Shown here: in pieces, positions 8,724 through 20,324 of the stretch
Layout: each line of letters opens with the position of its first letter
Position numbering within the stretch: the first letter of the stretch is position 1
Origin: Pycnococcus provasolii
Taxonomy: Eukaryota; Chlorophyta; Pseudoscourfieldiophyceae; Pseudoscourfieldiales; Pycnococcaceae
DNA: 64,000 bases
Direction: 5' to 3'
Assembly (NCBI GenBank): GCA_938743325.2
Contig: OW568899.1
Location: forward strand, 124,001-188,000
Program-made: the position numbers and the translations under genes
Notes under the pieces: generated by a model
The model's database searches: none
What the model was told of the DNA's origin: nothing
The model's input: only the letters and a program-made list of their open reading frames with translations

Positions 8724-11700
8724 TCAGTGGTCCTTCAGTAGCCTGCTCACAACCTCGACAAACGCCAGGTCATTTTCTCCAAACGCGGTGTGAGGCCTTT
8801 CAATCTTGTGGCGAAGCAAAAGCTCAAGCTGGTTGCGCACATCCAAGTAAAGCTGTGCTTGGCTGGCTGGTACCGCAAACTTGATCCAGCCGTCAACGCT
8901 CAACACGACATTTTGGCTCTCGTACTGCCTCAGCTCGTGATGATACCGGTCCATCGCACGGTAGTATGCCGCAACTGCGCCACGTCCGCCGCGGCCGCCA
9001 CGTCCACCGCCACGTCCACCGTGCATTCCCGGAGGCGGCTGCGGTGGCTGCGGAGGCGGCATCATGTTGTGCAGCGCACCTGCGAGGCTACCTCCCGCGA
9101 ACAGCATCAGCGCATGTGGGCTCACGCACGTTGTATCGCGCACGTACACGCGAGTTGTCTTCACCTTTTCGTGAAAGACGAGGAACGTCGAGTCAAAGTC
9201 ACCCTCCTTCGAATTCACGCTCGACGGGTGGACTGCGACGTGCACGAGGTTCGGCAGAAGCTCTGTCCCACCCGCCACCGACGCTGCTGGCGCAGCATCG
9301 GATGAGGCGGTGTCAGATTCGCCATCCTCCTCTGCGTGGATCTGAAATTTCAGCTGGTCGTGCTTGTACTTGCCGCCCTTTGGAGGCTTTGACGGCTTCT
9401 GGATCAGCACCACCTGCGGGTACAACGAGGCGCACAGAAGAGCCTTGACAAGACTCGCCTTGCTCTCAACGCTCAATGGCACACCATCTGGTGTCACGGG
9501 AGGAGGAGATGCCACTAGATCCATGCCATCCTCGCCGAGATCGCCAAGTGCCGCGCGGCAACCGTCCGTGTTCGTTCGGCGACCGAGGCTGTCCGTGTAT
9601 CGTGCGCGTAAGCCAGGATCGACGAAGTTCGCCTCCGATAGCAGCTCAAGCATGTGCCGCTTGCTCTCGCCCATGTTCACCAACGTCTTCATCCCGAGGA
9701 AGCGATCACGGCAGAAGCGAGACTTGTGGTCCCAGGTAGGAGCATCGTCGAATTGGCGGTACGCATTCAGCACCGCCAGGTGGTCGCTTTGCCCCAGTGC
9801 AAAGGCTCGGCGAGATGCGTCAGCTGCCTCACGATGCTCGTTGAATGGCACGATGAATGGCGATCTGCTCGCAAGCGCCGCGGCAATCGTGATCGTCTCA
9901 TCCACAGCGCCGAAGACGCAGCCGAGAAGAATGAGCTTGCCAATGCGCACGTCAACGGGCAGGTTGCTGAGGTGATGACCCAAGCTCGTTAGACGCTCCG
10001 CGCCGTTCGGGTCGCCGTCCGGCAGAGCCAGCGCGTCAAGTGCGACAAGCTCGCGAACCGCACGGCGTATGGCATCGCGGCTTGGCGGCTGGATGAGCTT
10101 GCAGAGAACGCTTTCTACACTTCCAGGGTATTTGAGAGCCTTGACCCGAAGAACGAGCTGCTCGAGCGGAACGCGACGCACCTCTGGCTGCTGCTGCTGG
10201 TGCATCTGCGTAGCGTAGTCGTGCCGTGAGACGAGGTGTACGCACGTGCCCGGTTTAACGCGACCAGCACGCCCTCTCCTCTGCTTTGCGTTGCTCTTCG
10301 ACACCAAGACGTCCTCGAGGCTGCTCATGCGCTTAGCACCGTCGTATCTCACCTCCTTATGACGGCATGTGTCGATCACGAAGCCAACGTCGTCAATGGT
10401 GATGGACGTCTCCGCAACATTCGTAGCGAGCACCACCTTCTTCATGCCCGGAGGTGGACGGTGGAATGCCATCTTCTGCTCCTCGGGAGGCAAGCCACCA
10501 TGGAGTGGGACGATGTGCCATCCGCGACATACCGCAGGGTGGCGAAATTGCAGAGCCTCAGCGAGTGTCTGAATCTCCTTGTTGCCCGGCAGGAACACAA
10601 GCACCGCATCCGCATCCTCGTTGCGTGCCTCCGCCTTTGGAGCAGACAAGGCTGCAGCCGTGGCGCGGCGCTTCGCCTCAGCCTCGCTGCCAGCGGCATC
10701 CCCTCGTCCCTTCTTCGCCCTGGGCGAAGGACGGCGGTCGCCGCCCGCGCCATCGTCCCACGCGCCGTCAGCCGCACCGTCAGAGGAGCGCGCGTTCGCG
10801 TGTCGCTTTTGCGGCATGGCAGCAGTACCGTCCGCAGCACCACCCCATTCGGCGAGCAGGAGCTCCTCTTCGTGCAGAAGATGCTCTGGAATGGGCGGAT
10901 CTGGACGCTGGTGAAGGTGCGAGGCAATATCCTTCGCCGTCACGTTTGCAATCACGGAATTTTCGAAGCTCAAAGCCCACGCGACGATGTCCGCAAGCAG
11001 ATCGTAGTCAATTTGGTCCGGGTCCAACTTCGTCAGGCAATCAGCGACGCGTCTGCTATATCCTCGGTACCGCCGCGCAAGTTCGTCAAACGTCAAGTCA
11101 GCGTCACGACGTGGATCCATCCAAAGGTCCGCCCCGCCGCCGCCGCCGCCGCGGGGAGGGTGCGGTGCGGAGACTGGCGCCTCGCGACGTCCTTGAGGAC
11201 CCTGCCGACCGCCACCATATCTGTCCTTGTCCTTGCGAGCCCAGTCCGCTCGCGGGTGAATCGAGTGATTCGTGATTTCCATCGCATCCTCGAGGTACAG
11301 AGTGCAAACAGGGAACGTTCGCCCGGGAATGGAGACGGCATGAACGTCAAAGTCAAACTGCTGGAAGTAGCGGCAGAAGAGACTGACATCACAAGTCGCG
11401 CTCATCAACAGAACCTTGAGCGGTGGCGGTGGCGGCGGAGTGCCGTCCATCGCGGCGCGATGTGCTTCGAAAGCCTTCTTTCTTCGCTTCAGAAGATCCC
11501 TCAGTACCATGAGCAGGAAGTCGCTCTCGATCGTGCGCTCGTGCACTTCATCCACGACTACGTGCGTGACACCCGCGAGCGACGCATCTTCCTCGAGGCG
11601 CTTGAGGAGGATGCCCGTGGTGCAGAAGCACAGGCATGTGCGCCGCGACGTCTTGTTGTCCAGGCGCACGGAGTATCCGACAGCATCACCCACAGCCTCG

Positions 11701-13062
11701 CCTCGCTCGCTCGCCACGCGGTCCGCAACGCCGAGCGCAGAGATGCGACGAGGCTGCGTGCAAACGACGCTACACGGATCGCCATTTTGGCTGCAGTCAT
11801 CGAGAACAAATTGGGGCACCTGCGTGGTTTTGCCGCATCCCGTCTCGCCTTCAATCACGACGACGTCGTTCCGCCGGATTGCACCAAGAATGATATCGCG
11901 GTAGTGAAATGCGGGCAGCGCACGTCGCTGATCTGCGAGCGGGCCACCGAGGCGGTCTTCCTCGTAGCCCGTAGCAATGGGTGGCGGGATGAATGCTGGT
12001 CGTCGGTGGCGTTCACTGCGCGATATCTCGCCGCCGCCGCCGCCACGCTGCTGCTGCTGCTTGGAAGAAGACGGCGAGTTGTTGACTGTCGATCCCACAA
12101 CTCGAGTCAGATCGGGAGCACTCGCGGCATGCTCGCGCCTGAGCGTGCCAGAAGAGGCTGCTGACATCGCATTGATTTCGTCATCATCGTCAGTTGGAGG
12201 CACCGTGCCCGTTTCCTCGCCCGTGCGGCGCATGTGCGACGGTACGTCTATCTGCTGTATGCTAGGCGCCGGTGCCGGTGCGACGAGCTCGTCAAGGCTC
12301 ATCGCCGACGACGTCCTCTTGTTGAGGTCAACGTCACTGCTTGACTTGCGAAGGGCAGTGCGAAGAAGCTGCTCATGGTCTCCGCGAAGCGCTACGCGCT
12401 GCACGTTCGCCTCGTCGCGAGAGCCTCCTGCAGCGGCACCACTTCCCACGGCGGCAGGTGCTGCACCTCCCGCGTTGCCGAAAGGTGCCCCAGTCTCGAT
12501 GGAGACGCGTGCCGCCTCAGAGAGGATGGGTATCATACCTGCGTCGTTCTCGAGAAGACCGGCGAAGCGATTCACATCACCTCGTTCCACAGCCCTATTT
12601 CCGAATCTCTTTGCAAGCTTGCTCGTGTGCGCCTTGCCGCGGCAGTGCTGTACGAAACTGATTTCCCCACTACTGTCGACGCCACAAACTGCGCACCTGA
12701 ACACATCCTTGAGCTGCTGAAGAGGTTGCATGCTCGCTTTGGAGCGCTTCTTGTTGGCAGCAGCAAGCGGACTTGCTGCCATCGCCATGGGATGGTGATG
12801 CGGCGGCGGCGGCGGCGGCGGCATGCCCATCATGCCCATCCCTGGTCCAACCTGCGGGTGGAACGGCTGTCCGTAGAACTGAGGCTGGTGCTGCTGCGGG
12901 TGGAATGGCATCGCCCTCGCTCGTCTGTGGTCGCCCGGAAAACGAGGCAGCGCATCGTCCGGTCCACTGAAGAAGAAGCTCGTCGTCGCCGCAGCGAGCT
13001 GGTGCGCGGCGGCAGCGTGAGACGCGTGCACGCCGTGTGCGACACTGCTTTGGTGGTGGTGT

Positions 13063-13100
<38 letters not shown>

Positions 13101-13367
13101 TGACTGGTTTGACGCACCTCCACCTCCACCACCAAGCGAGTACGCCGCGTACGGATCGTTCGTCAAGAGCGGTGCAACAAAAGGTTCTTGGACCCCACCA
13201 CCTAAAGGCATCCCCATAGACGACGGGGACGACCCAGCATAGGCACCATCCCCACCGTATCCCCCACCATCCCCATACCCTGATGGTGGCACCGTACCCC
13301 CATCATACCCCCCCTGGGCAGGGTAGTACGCCTCACCAAACGCCATGCTCCAGTTGGGCGACGCCAT
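8724..13367 (-). CDS. DExH-box RNA helicase with N-terminal C2H2 zinc finger
   Basis: The protein has 1547 residues. The N-terminus is Gly/Gln/His/Pro-rich with a polyQ run near residue 95. Next is a matrin/U1-type zinc finger at about 222-250 (CAVCGVDSS then HCRGKAH). The helicase core has Walker A GETGCGKTT near residue 505, DEVH near 605, motif III LLMSAT and motif VI RRGRAGR near 1029. HA2 and OB-fold C-terminal domains follow, and a Gly-rich insert sits near the end. This is the DHX29/36/57/YTHDC2 type of DEAH/RHA helicase, which unwinds RNA or G-quadruplexes using ATP; the exact orthologue is not assigned. A long low-complexity insert splits the two RecA lobes. The ATG at 13367 (MASPNW) is used because the 20 codons before it begin at GTG. 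Confidence 0.93.
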
Positions 13368-13617
13368 GAAAGCGACTTGGACTAATCCGAATAATCGATT
13401 CCAGCAGGAAAGGGGGGGGAGCCCCACCTGAGGAGCCTTCTCGACCGCTCATATCAATCCGAGGGAGGGAGGGGAATAGATGATCCCCTCCCCTCCCCGT
13501 CCTCGGACCACCATGTCATTCGAAAGAAGAAGAACGGGCTGGGGTTAGGGGTTTAGGGGAGGTTTTGGGGCTTTTGGGGTTTACCTTTTCACGACTTGTA
13601 ACTGGTTCAACTTCGAG

Positions 13618-15006
13618 CTAGTCGTCCGCGCCGTCCATTTGGTCTTCGCCGTGATTAGGCGTTGCACGAAGACGCTTGTCTTCCACTTGAACGACGACTT
13701 CACTGGTGTTGTTGTTGGCGGCGGCGGTGCCACCACCACCACCACCACCACCAGGTTCGTCACCACCGGCTGATTTGCTGTCCGTGGCGACGCCAACCGC
13801 GCCCTTAGACTCGAGAGCTCGCTTTTTGTCTCTTCGCTCTCGATCTTTCAGTCTCTTCTTTTGTCCTTTTGTCAGACCTCCTCCTCCTCCTTCTCCTCCT
13901 CCTCCTCCTCCTCCGCCACCGTCACGCTTTCTCTTGCCACCGCTGCGACCGTCCTTATTCACGTTAACGGTGACGGTCACATCCCGGTCGAGACGCGAGA
14001 GAACAGAAGGCCTTTCCCTCCTATCGTCTCCACCCGCCGGTTCCCTCCTATCGCGTCCGCGTCCACCGCCACCGCCGCCGCCGCGGCCGCCGCCGCCGCG
14101 ACGTTCGTCGCGACGCAGCCTTGCCTCGCGCTCTTCGATCTCTTCCCGTGCCAAACGTATCCGCCGCTCCTGCTCGCGAAGTCTCGCCTCGCGTTCCTCT
14201 AGCTCCCTTACGTCGTCACGTCGGTCGTACGGTCGGCGGTCGTACGCGCGGCGGTCGTCGTCGTACGGTCGGCGGTCGTCGCGTCTTCGATCGTCTCGGG
14301 GGTCGTATCTGCGGTCTCGGTCTCTCTCCGAGTCGCGTTCGCGTCGTCGCCTGTCCTCCTCGCGCATGCGAGCCTCACGGTCGTCCATCTCTCTGCCACG
14401 CGGGGGCGCACGGTCGTCTCGTCTGCCGTGGCGCCTTTCCCATTCGCGTCGATGCTGCTCTTCCTCCCAAGCTCTCCTGTCCCTGGGCGGGGGCGAGTTC
14501 CTGCGCCGATCTCCGTCACGGTCGCGGCTGCGGCTGCGGCTCCGGCTGCGGCTGCGGCTGCGGTCCCGGTCCCGGTCGCGGTCGTTCCTTCCACCACCAC
14601 CACGTCCACCACGTTCGCCACGCCGCTTATTGCGTGGTCCACGTTCGCGCTTACGGCGTTGGTTTCCGTCTCCAGGTTTCTCGCCCTCACCACCCTCCCC
14701 CTCCTTCTTCTCCTCCCCTTCTTGGCGCACAAGATCGCGCTCCTCCTCCTCCTCACCAGCCTTCAAGGGCTCACCACCAGCAGGCTCGTCGTGTGCACCC
14801 GCATTTGCATTATTTGCATTATCATTTGCATCCAAGGGATCGGGGCTGGAGGAGCGCAGCAGAGGCGGGCGCTCTGAGGGCTCCACGTCGTCGACATCGA
14901 CGTCCGACATCTGTATCGAGAGGGGGGAGCGATCTGAGTAAAGAGTGGGGGCAACGACTCCCCCGACTGGGTTTTGTGCGTGGTTTTGTTCCCGCGTCCC
15001 GTTCAT
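13618..15006 (-). CDS. RS/RD-rich nuclear protein
   Basis: A 462-residue, extremely charged protein. It has an acidic N-terminus (SDVDVDDVEPSERPPLL), an RG patch, an alternating RDRDRDRSRSRSR block, long RREERD-type helices, Gly-rich spacers and a KKRLKDRERRDKKR block. This composition is typical of splicing-related RS-domain proteins or coiled-coil nuclear scaffolds. No RRM or other folded domain is visible, so the function is not assigned. The start is the first ATG in frame. A second ATG (MSDVDVDD, residue 33) is an alternative. A 411-codon frame on the opposite strand is its Pro/Ser-rich shadow. Confidence 0.72.
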   Translation of the reverse strand: MNGTREQNHAQNPVGGVVAPTLYSDRSPLSIQMSDVDVDDVEPSERPPLLRSSSPDPLDANDNANNANAGAHDEPAGGEPLKAGEEEEERDLVRQEGEEKKEGEGGEGEKPGDGNQRRKRERGPRNKRRGERGGRGGGGRNDRDRDRDRSRSRSRSRSRSRDRDGDRRRNSPPPRDRRAWEEEQHRREWERRHGRRDDRAPPRGREMDDREARMREEDRRRRERDSERDRDRRYDPRDDRRRDDRRPYDDDRRAYDRRPYDRRDDVRELEEREARLREQERRIRLAREEIEEREARLRRDERRGGGGRGGGGGGGRGRDRREPAGGDDRRERPSVLSRLDRDVTVTVNVNKDGRSGGKRKRDGGGGGGGGGEGGGGGLTKGQKKRLKDRERRDKKRALESKGAVGVATDSKSAGGDEPGGGGGGGGTAAANNNTSEVVVQVEDKRLRATPNHGEDQMDGADD

Positions 15007-15565
15007 TTCCCAGGGGAAATTAGCCGCCTAAACTCTGATGAGAGAGAGTCTGATGAGACGGGGGAGGGGGGACTGGAGGGGCCGAGGGGGGGGGGGTTGA
15101 GAACTTGAGATCGATCAGTGTTGTCATGATGAGCTCTCTTCTCTGTCAGTCTCTGGAGAGTCCAGACTGCCAGAGGTTGCCTCGAGATGGGTGCCAAGTG
15201 CCAACCACACTTGAAAGAGGCTTGAAAGAAACCTCGGGCGGGCTCTGGCATCTGGCGAAACCCTTATTATGAGTAGTACTAGTGGTACAGTACGTCACAG
15301 GTCGTCATGAGTAGGGCTAGGGTTAGCTTTTTTCACAATGCACATTGATCAACAAGAAAAAAAACTCAAGACCGTTCTCTGTCAATAAATACAATACTAC
15401 CCGGGTACTGTACTGTAACCTTATGATGTCAGTATAAGTAGTTTTAACTCGGTCATTCCATTACTGAACGAGCAATCACAGTACAAGTTCCAAGGCAGTG
15501 CAAGGCAGCCTCTCCTCTCTCGTCAAGCTCTTAGAGAAAAAAAAAAGCCTCTTATCGCGACTCGT
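15007..15565. other. intergenic between the RS/RD gene and importin-5
   Basis: The left part has long G runs (about 15059-15100) that form the upstream region of the RS/RD gene. The right part is AT-richer and carries one TAGGGTTAG motif (about 15320) and the shared 3'-flank motif at 15454-15481. No gene is seen. Confidence 0.5.
15454..15481 (-). terminator. shared 3'-flank motif, site 2
   Basis: On the minus strand this reads CTGTGATTGCTCGTTCAGTA then ATGGAATG, 85 bp downstream of the importin-5 stop codon. It closely matches the site at 54245-54271. Confidence 0.45.
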
Positions 15566-18500
15566 CTACGCTTGAGCGGCGTCCACAAGCACCTTCTGCG
15601 CCTTCTCATCTGAAAGCGACGCATGAGTAGCCTGAAGAACATCCGGGGGAAGCACCTTCGCAAACGCGACAAGAAGCGTCTTCGCACCCTCGAAGTGGGT
15701 GGCGCTGATGAGCTCGCCGCTACCATGACTCATTGCCACGGCAAGCACCTTCATCACATGTGCGACACGCTGCGAGTCGTGCTGACCGGGTGATGCATTG
15801 CCTCCAAGCAGGTATGTCACAACCTCCGATGGGCACCCTGAGTTGGGCGTGCATGCCCATACGAGCCGGTCGTGGCACTGCCTCGCCTCGACGCGGTCGT
15901 GCGTGAGAGGAAGTCGGCTCAGCCACAGAGGATACAGCTGCGCGTGATTTGCCTTCGTTCCCGCGTCGACGGATGCGTACGAGGCGTCGCCCGAAGCCGA
16001 CTCGCTATTCGCGGGACTTGGCGTGGTCACGGCAAGGTATCGGTTGAGCGCCGAGATGGCGTTCTCCGTCGCCGACATGAACTTCGGCTGACCCGCGTCA
16101 GGTGAGTTGATGGAATGCTGAATTGCCGCCAGGCTGTTTTCAACGTAGGGTCCAAAAGCTTGTCTTGCAAGAGGAGCCGCCGCGGGATGCAAGAGATGTG
16201 CGAAGCACATGCCAACGCCGTACACTGCCACCTGCCGAACATCCTCGTCGGGATCGAGGCAGCACTGCAAAACGCGCGGCATGTACTGCGGCAGCAGCGA
16301 ATTCGCGCCTCCTGACACGCCCGCGTGCTCCACCACGTCGTCAAAGATCGAGATGGCCACGCGCCTCTCGTCGGGCTGACGCTCAGCCTCTAGCAGCATT
16401 GGCAGCAGATATGGATTCAAATGCTCCACCATTGGCACGACGTGCTCGCGGTACTCCTTGAGCAGGCTGGACATGCACTCTGCAATCTGGCTCCAGATCT
16501 CGTACTCGAGCTCGCTCTCCGCCTCCAGCGCCTCGTCGTCGCCGTCGATGCTCGGGTCGTAGTCCTCGCTCGTCTCCTTGGTCGTCTTGCGGTCGTTCTG
16601 CCGCTTGACCGAAGCGTCTGCCACCTCCTTGAACGTTGCGAGCAGCTTCTGCATGTGATCCGGTCTACACAGGTTTGAGCACTCCATGAGCACCTCCTGA
16701 ATGCTCTCAAGAACGCACACGAGAATCTCAACCTCCGGCTCCTTCGGGCACACCTCGAGCAGCTTGTCCATGACAAGGCCGAAAAAGTTCTGCAGGTACG
16801 TCGCGTCAGCGCCAGGCGTCGTCTTGAGCTCCACCGCCTTTTTCACGCACACGAGCAACTCGGGAATGCACTGCACAGCCGCTTTCCGCACATCCTCGTG
16901 GAAGTAGAACTGCAAGAGCGGGATCATGATGGTGCACACGTCCTCGACGTAGGGGAAGAATCCCTCCTTCAGCTCGTCGGCGTAGCAGCATAGCATGTTG
17001 CAAGCCGTCGCCTTCTCCTCGAGAACTGACGTTCGGATCGAAACGCGCTTGTCGCCGAGGTCGAACAGCTCAATGCCCTCCTCGTCCTCATCGTCGCCGC
17101 CGTCATCCGCCTCCACCACCTTGAAGAAGCCGTCCGGCCCGTCGGGTGCAAGCTTCGCAGTCTTCAGCAGCGGGGGCATCGTGACGGGCAGGTACGGAAG
17201 GAACTCTGTGCCGAGGCACTTGCAGAAGCGTGCCCAAGCCTGCAGAAGGTACTGGCTCGTCGGATCGTCCGCGTCGACGATGGTACCCTGCAGATTCGCA
17301 AGAAACTGCATCACCTCGTCGCCGTCTTGCCTGAATTGATCCTTGCCCACGGCCATGCCGACTAAGCTCACGCACTCCATCGCCTTGGCACGCAGCATGC
17401 GATACTGCTTGTCCGTGGCATTGTAGAGAATCTGCTTGAGAGGAACGATACACCTCTCGTAGTGCCTGAGGAACGACTCCTGCGCAGAGTCCGCAACGCT
17501 CGCGAGCGCCGTCAGTGCCGCCTCCTGCACGGCACTCACGCTGCTCTTCTCGAGAAGAACCAGCAGCTTCATCACAATTTCGTCGAGGTACGGCGCGAGA
17601 ACGTTGTCGACGCACCCTTCGGAGAAGTTCACAATCGCCGCGGATGCGTGTGCCTGCACACGAGGATTCTGCACATCATTCATCGCTTGAAGGAGGCACG
17701 GCACGACTCGGTGGTGCTGCTTTCTCTGCAAATCTGGCGCGAGGTCCGTGCTCAGCTGACCAAGCGCTTGGAAGCACGCCCACCGCACGCGCGGGTGCTC
17801 GTCAACGCTCGCGGTCAGGCACATGTCAACGCACCCGTCGCACTGCGGCGCCATCACCTTGGCGCATCCCTCCGCGATCTGAGCGAGGCAGATCATGCAC
17901 GCGTGCCGCTTCTTCCAGTCGGACTTGTCCGCCAGAAGGTGTGGAAGCAGTCCCGATGCGATTGGAAGCACCTGCGCACCACCCAGCGCGAGCGCCACGC
18001 GGTCGAATCCCTCCTGGCCGACGTCGTATGTCTCGCCGTGACCCGCATCCTCGTTGCCGCCGGCACTGCCGTCGGCATTGGACCCGGAAACGTCGTACCA
18101 CTCGGCGTCGTCGTCGATGTCGAGCAGGAAGAGCAGAAGCGACTGGAAGAGATTGTTGACGAAATCGGGAAGCTTGCGGATCATGCCCGGAGCCTTGTCG
18201 CGCGACTCCGCGAGCGTCACGAGAAACTCCATGGCAAGCTGTCGTGTCGCCGACTCGAGCTGCTCCGTGCGCGCGAGCGTGGTCATAGCGTTAGCCATCT
18301 GCACGAGCATGCCGCGCAGGAATCGCGGGTCCATCTCCGCAATCTCGATGAACATCTCGAGCGCATCCTGCGCAGCCGATTCGTCCTGTTTGTTCAGCGC
18401 CGTCTCGAGAGTAGAGAGCATGTCCGGGAGCAGCGATTGGAAGCCTGAGCGCTCCTTGTCGCCTGAACTGAGGATGAAGCTCGCGGAGGCGCGAAGCGCG

Positions 18501-19162
18501 GCTGTTCGCACCTCGAGCGTCTCCGAGCGCAGGCTCACCTGTAGGATGCCGTGAAGCGTTCCCAGGTATGGCCGTAGCGCGTCACTCATGACGCCGGCGA
18601 GGTGTGCAAAGATGGTAAGCGCGCTCTCCTGGTGCCTCACCGCAGCGTTGCTCTGCACGCACTGGAACATGAACGGCAGCAGCTCAGGCCAGCTACTCGG
18701 GTTACCCGTCTCCCCGAGCAGCGTGGCAGCGAGCTCCGACACCGTGTCCGTCACCTTGTGCGCGACGGCTTTCTCCTCTTCCTCCTTCATTGCGTTCAGG
18801 CACTCCTGCTTGACGATCCCCACCGCTTGTGGACTGATCTTGCTGAGTAGGCTTTCCTTGCTGTCCTTGCAGAGCTGCCGCCGCACGAGCACGGCGCACA
18901 TAGATCGCAGTTCCACCTTGCTTCCCTTTCGCATCGTCTGGATGAGGTGAAGTGCGGCAACCTCCGGCCCTAGCCTCTTCATTTCCTCGAGGCAGAGCTC
19001 AGCGTGTTTGCGTTCTTCGTTCGACGCGCTCATGAGCTTCTCGACGAGCTGTTCGAAGATCGCGGAGTTGTTGATGTCCAGTAGAGGCGTGATGTCAGGG
19101 AGTGGCGGCGGCGGCGGGATGGGCGCGCCTGTGAGCGGGTCGAGCCCGGGCGAGGAGGACAT
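15566..19162 (-). CDS. IPO5: importin-5 / karyopherin beta-3
   Basis: A 1198-residue intronless HEAT-repeat protein of the Kap121/RanBP5 type, with the standard family length (about 1100) plus a short Pro-rich N-terminal extension. Recognisable segments include the N-terminal Ran-binding HEAT repeats (LEEMKRLGPEVAALHLIQ, ELRSMCAVLVRRQL), the acidic loop EADDGGDDEDEEGIELFDLG and C-terminal repeats ending AISALNRYL. It carries cargo such as ribosomal proteins and histones through nuclear pores and releases them on binding RanGTP. The ATG at 19162 is the first in frame. Confidence 0.95.
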   Translation of the reverse strand: MSSSPGLDPLTGAPIPPPPPLPDITPLLDINNSAIFEQLVEKLMSASNEERKHAELCLEEMKRLGPEVAALHLIQTMRKGSKVELRSMCAVLVRRQLCKDSKESLLSKISPQAVGIVKQECLNAMKEEEEKAVAHKVTDTVSELAATLLGETGNPSSWPELLPFMFQCVQSNAAVRHQESALTIFAHLAGVMSDALRPYLGTLHGILQVSLRSETLEVRTAALRASASFILSSGDKERSGFQSLLPDMLSTLETALNKQDESAAQDALEMFIEIAEMDPRFLRGMLVQMANAMTTLARTEQLESATRQLAMEFLVTLAESRDKAPGMIRKLPDFVNNLFQSLLLFLLDIDDDAEWYDVSGSNADGSAGGNEDAGHGETYDVGQEGFDRVALALGGAQVLPIASGLLPHLLADKSDWKKRHACMICLAQIAEGCAKVMAPQCDGCVDMCLTASVDEHPRVRWACFQALGQLSTDLAPDLQRKQHHRVVPCLLQAMNDVQNPRVQAHASAAIVNFSEGCVDNVLAPYLDEIVMKLLVLLEKSSVSAVQEAALTALASVADSAQESFLRHYERCIVPLKQILYNATDKQYRMLRAKAMECVSLVGMAVGKDQFRQDGDEVMQFLANLQGTIVDADDPTSQYLLQAWARFCKCLGTEFLPYLPVTMPPLLKTAKLAPDGPDGFFKVVEADDGGDDEDEEGIELFDLGDKRVSIRTSVLEEKATACNMLCCYADELKEGFFPYVEDVCTIMIPLLQFYFHEDVRKAAVQCIPELLVCVKKAVELKTTPGADATYLQNFFGLVMDKLLEVCPKEPEVEILVCVLESIQEVLMECSNLCRPDHMQKLLATFKEVADASVKRQNDRKTTKETSEDYDPSIDGDDEALEAESELEYEIWSQIAECMSSLLKEYREHVVPMVEHLNPYLLPMLLEAERQPDERRVAISIFDDVVEHAGVSGGANSLLPQYMPRVLQCCLDPDEDVRQVAVYGVGMCFAHLLHPAAAPLARQAFGPYVENSLAAIQHSINSPDAGQPKFMSATENAISALNRYLAVTTPSPANSESASGDASYASVDAGTKANHAQLYPLWLSRLPLTHDRVEARQCHDRLVWACTPNSGCPSEVVTYLLGGNASPGQHDSQRVAHVMKVLAVAMSHGSGELISATHFEGAKTLLVAFAKVLPPDVLQATHASLSDEKAQKVLVDAAQA

Positions 19163-19920
19163 ACTGATATCAGAGACAAGGAAAGCAGATAGAAGAAGAA
19201 GTAAACGAAAACGCTAGTGAAAAGTAAGCTAAAAGGTAAGTTGTCAAAGCCGAGCCGAGCCGAGCCGAGCCTCCCTCCGTTGTGGCGAGCAGTGCGTGAG
19301 AATGCGACGCGCGGGCAGGGGGTGAGAAGTGGAGATTGGAGGCGCGCCCGGGGAGGGGGAGGGGAAGAGGTCTCCCCGAACCGGAACCGGAACCCCAGGG
19401 GTCTGGTTCTGGTGTGGCACAGTATTTATTGGCTGCCCGGAGGGGGCGGGGGACTGGGGGAAGGGATTCGTTCCGGGGGAGGGAGGGGGCGAAAACGTAT
19501 TCAAGAAAAAAAAAGCGGCAAGAAAATCCCAAAGACAATTCACGGGAGGAGGGAGTCTTGAATATTCGGGCTCGAAGGTCCTGCTCGAAGGTTGCCTCGA
19601 AGGGGGGCTGGAAGGTTGCGTGGGGCTGTGGAAGGTTGCTGGAAGTGTACTTCCTACTCGGTTTCGGTCGGAATGGAATCCTGAAATCCTGGGAGGCTTG
19701 GTGGAGCTTGGTGGTGGCAAGCTTGGTGGTGAGGTAGTTGGTGACGTTGGGGGAGAGAGAGGTTGCCAGGTTGGTGCCTTGGTGGTGGAAGAAGGAGAGG
19801 AAAGCTTGAGGAAAGGGAGAAATTCCTCTCCTCTCCTCTCTCTCTGTAGTCTCTCAATGTTCGTTGGGTCTCTTCTGCCGATTCCCTCTGATCAACTGCG
19901 CTTGGGCTGGGCTTTGATGG
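19163..19920. other. importin-5 upstream region and unassigned DNA
   Basis: The region contains tandem GAGCC-type words (about 19249-19270), several long G tracts (19340-19500) and a GGAAGGTTG-like repeat (19580-19650). No convincing gene is present, and the open frames are low-complexity. Confidence 0.45.
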
Positions 19921-19930
19921 GTTTGTCTTG
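19921..19930. repeat. 10-bp target-site duplication, left copy
   Basis: GTTTGTCTTG lies directly before the left terminus of the fold-back element and is repeated exactly at 20583-20592. Confidence 0.85.
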
Positions 19931-20188
19931 GAGAAATGGCCAGATTATAGGCCAAAATCGCTGTTTTTGGCCAGATTATAGGTTTTTCCTAACCCTAGAC
20001 CTAACCCTACACCCTAATCCCTAACCCTACACCCTAATCCCTAACCCTACACCCTAATCCCTAAAACCTATAACTTCCGCCCTATCCCCGTTGTCAAGGG
20101 TTGTCCGCTGGGTTCGGATTTAGTCCGTTAACGCCAAAATCGCAATTTGTGTCACCGATCTTGAATGCACATACACGTGGCATGAAAA
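19931..20188 (+). repeat. left terminal inverted repeat
   Basis: 258 bp, a reverse-complement match to 20325-20582, with subterminal GGCCAGATTATAGG copies about 31 bp apart. Confidence 0.9.
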
Positions 20189-20324
20189 GAGGCTCCATAC
20201 CGGGGCGCGCAAGGCGCGCGCCCCGGTGTTCCCGCCTTGTGCCGTGCTCCTCCGCAGACACCTTACACACCTTACACTACTACTAGGACTTAAAAGACAC
20301 CAAGCAACGCAAAAAAAAGACTCA

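Noticed and set aside
10236-12164. 642-codon plus-strand frame
   Set aside because: It lies wholly antisense to the DExH helicase, which has all its motifs; the frame has no recognisable domain.
13706-14941. 411-codon plus-strand frame
   Set aside because: It is the antisense shadow of the RS/RD-rich gene; Arg/Gly/Asp codons read as Pro/Ser/Arg on the other strand.
17462-18448. 328-codon plus-strand frame
   Set aside because: It lies inside importin-5 on the opposite strand, which is certain by homology.
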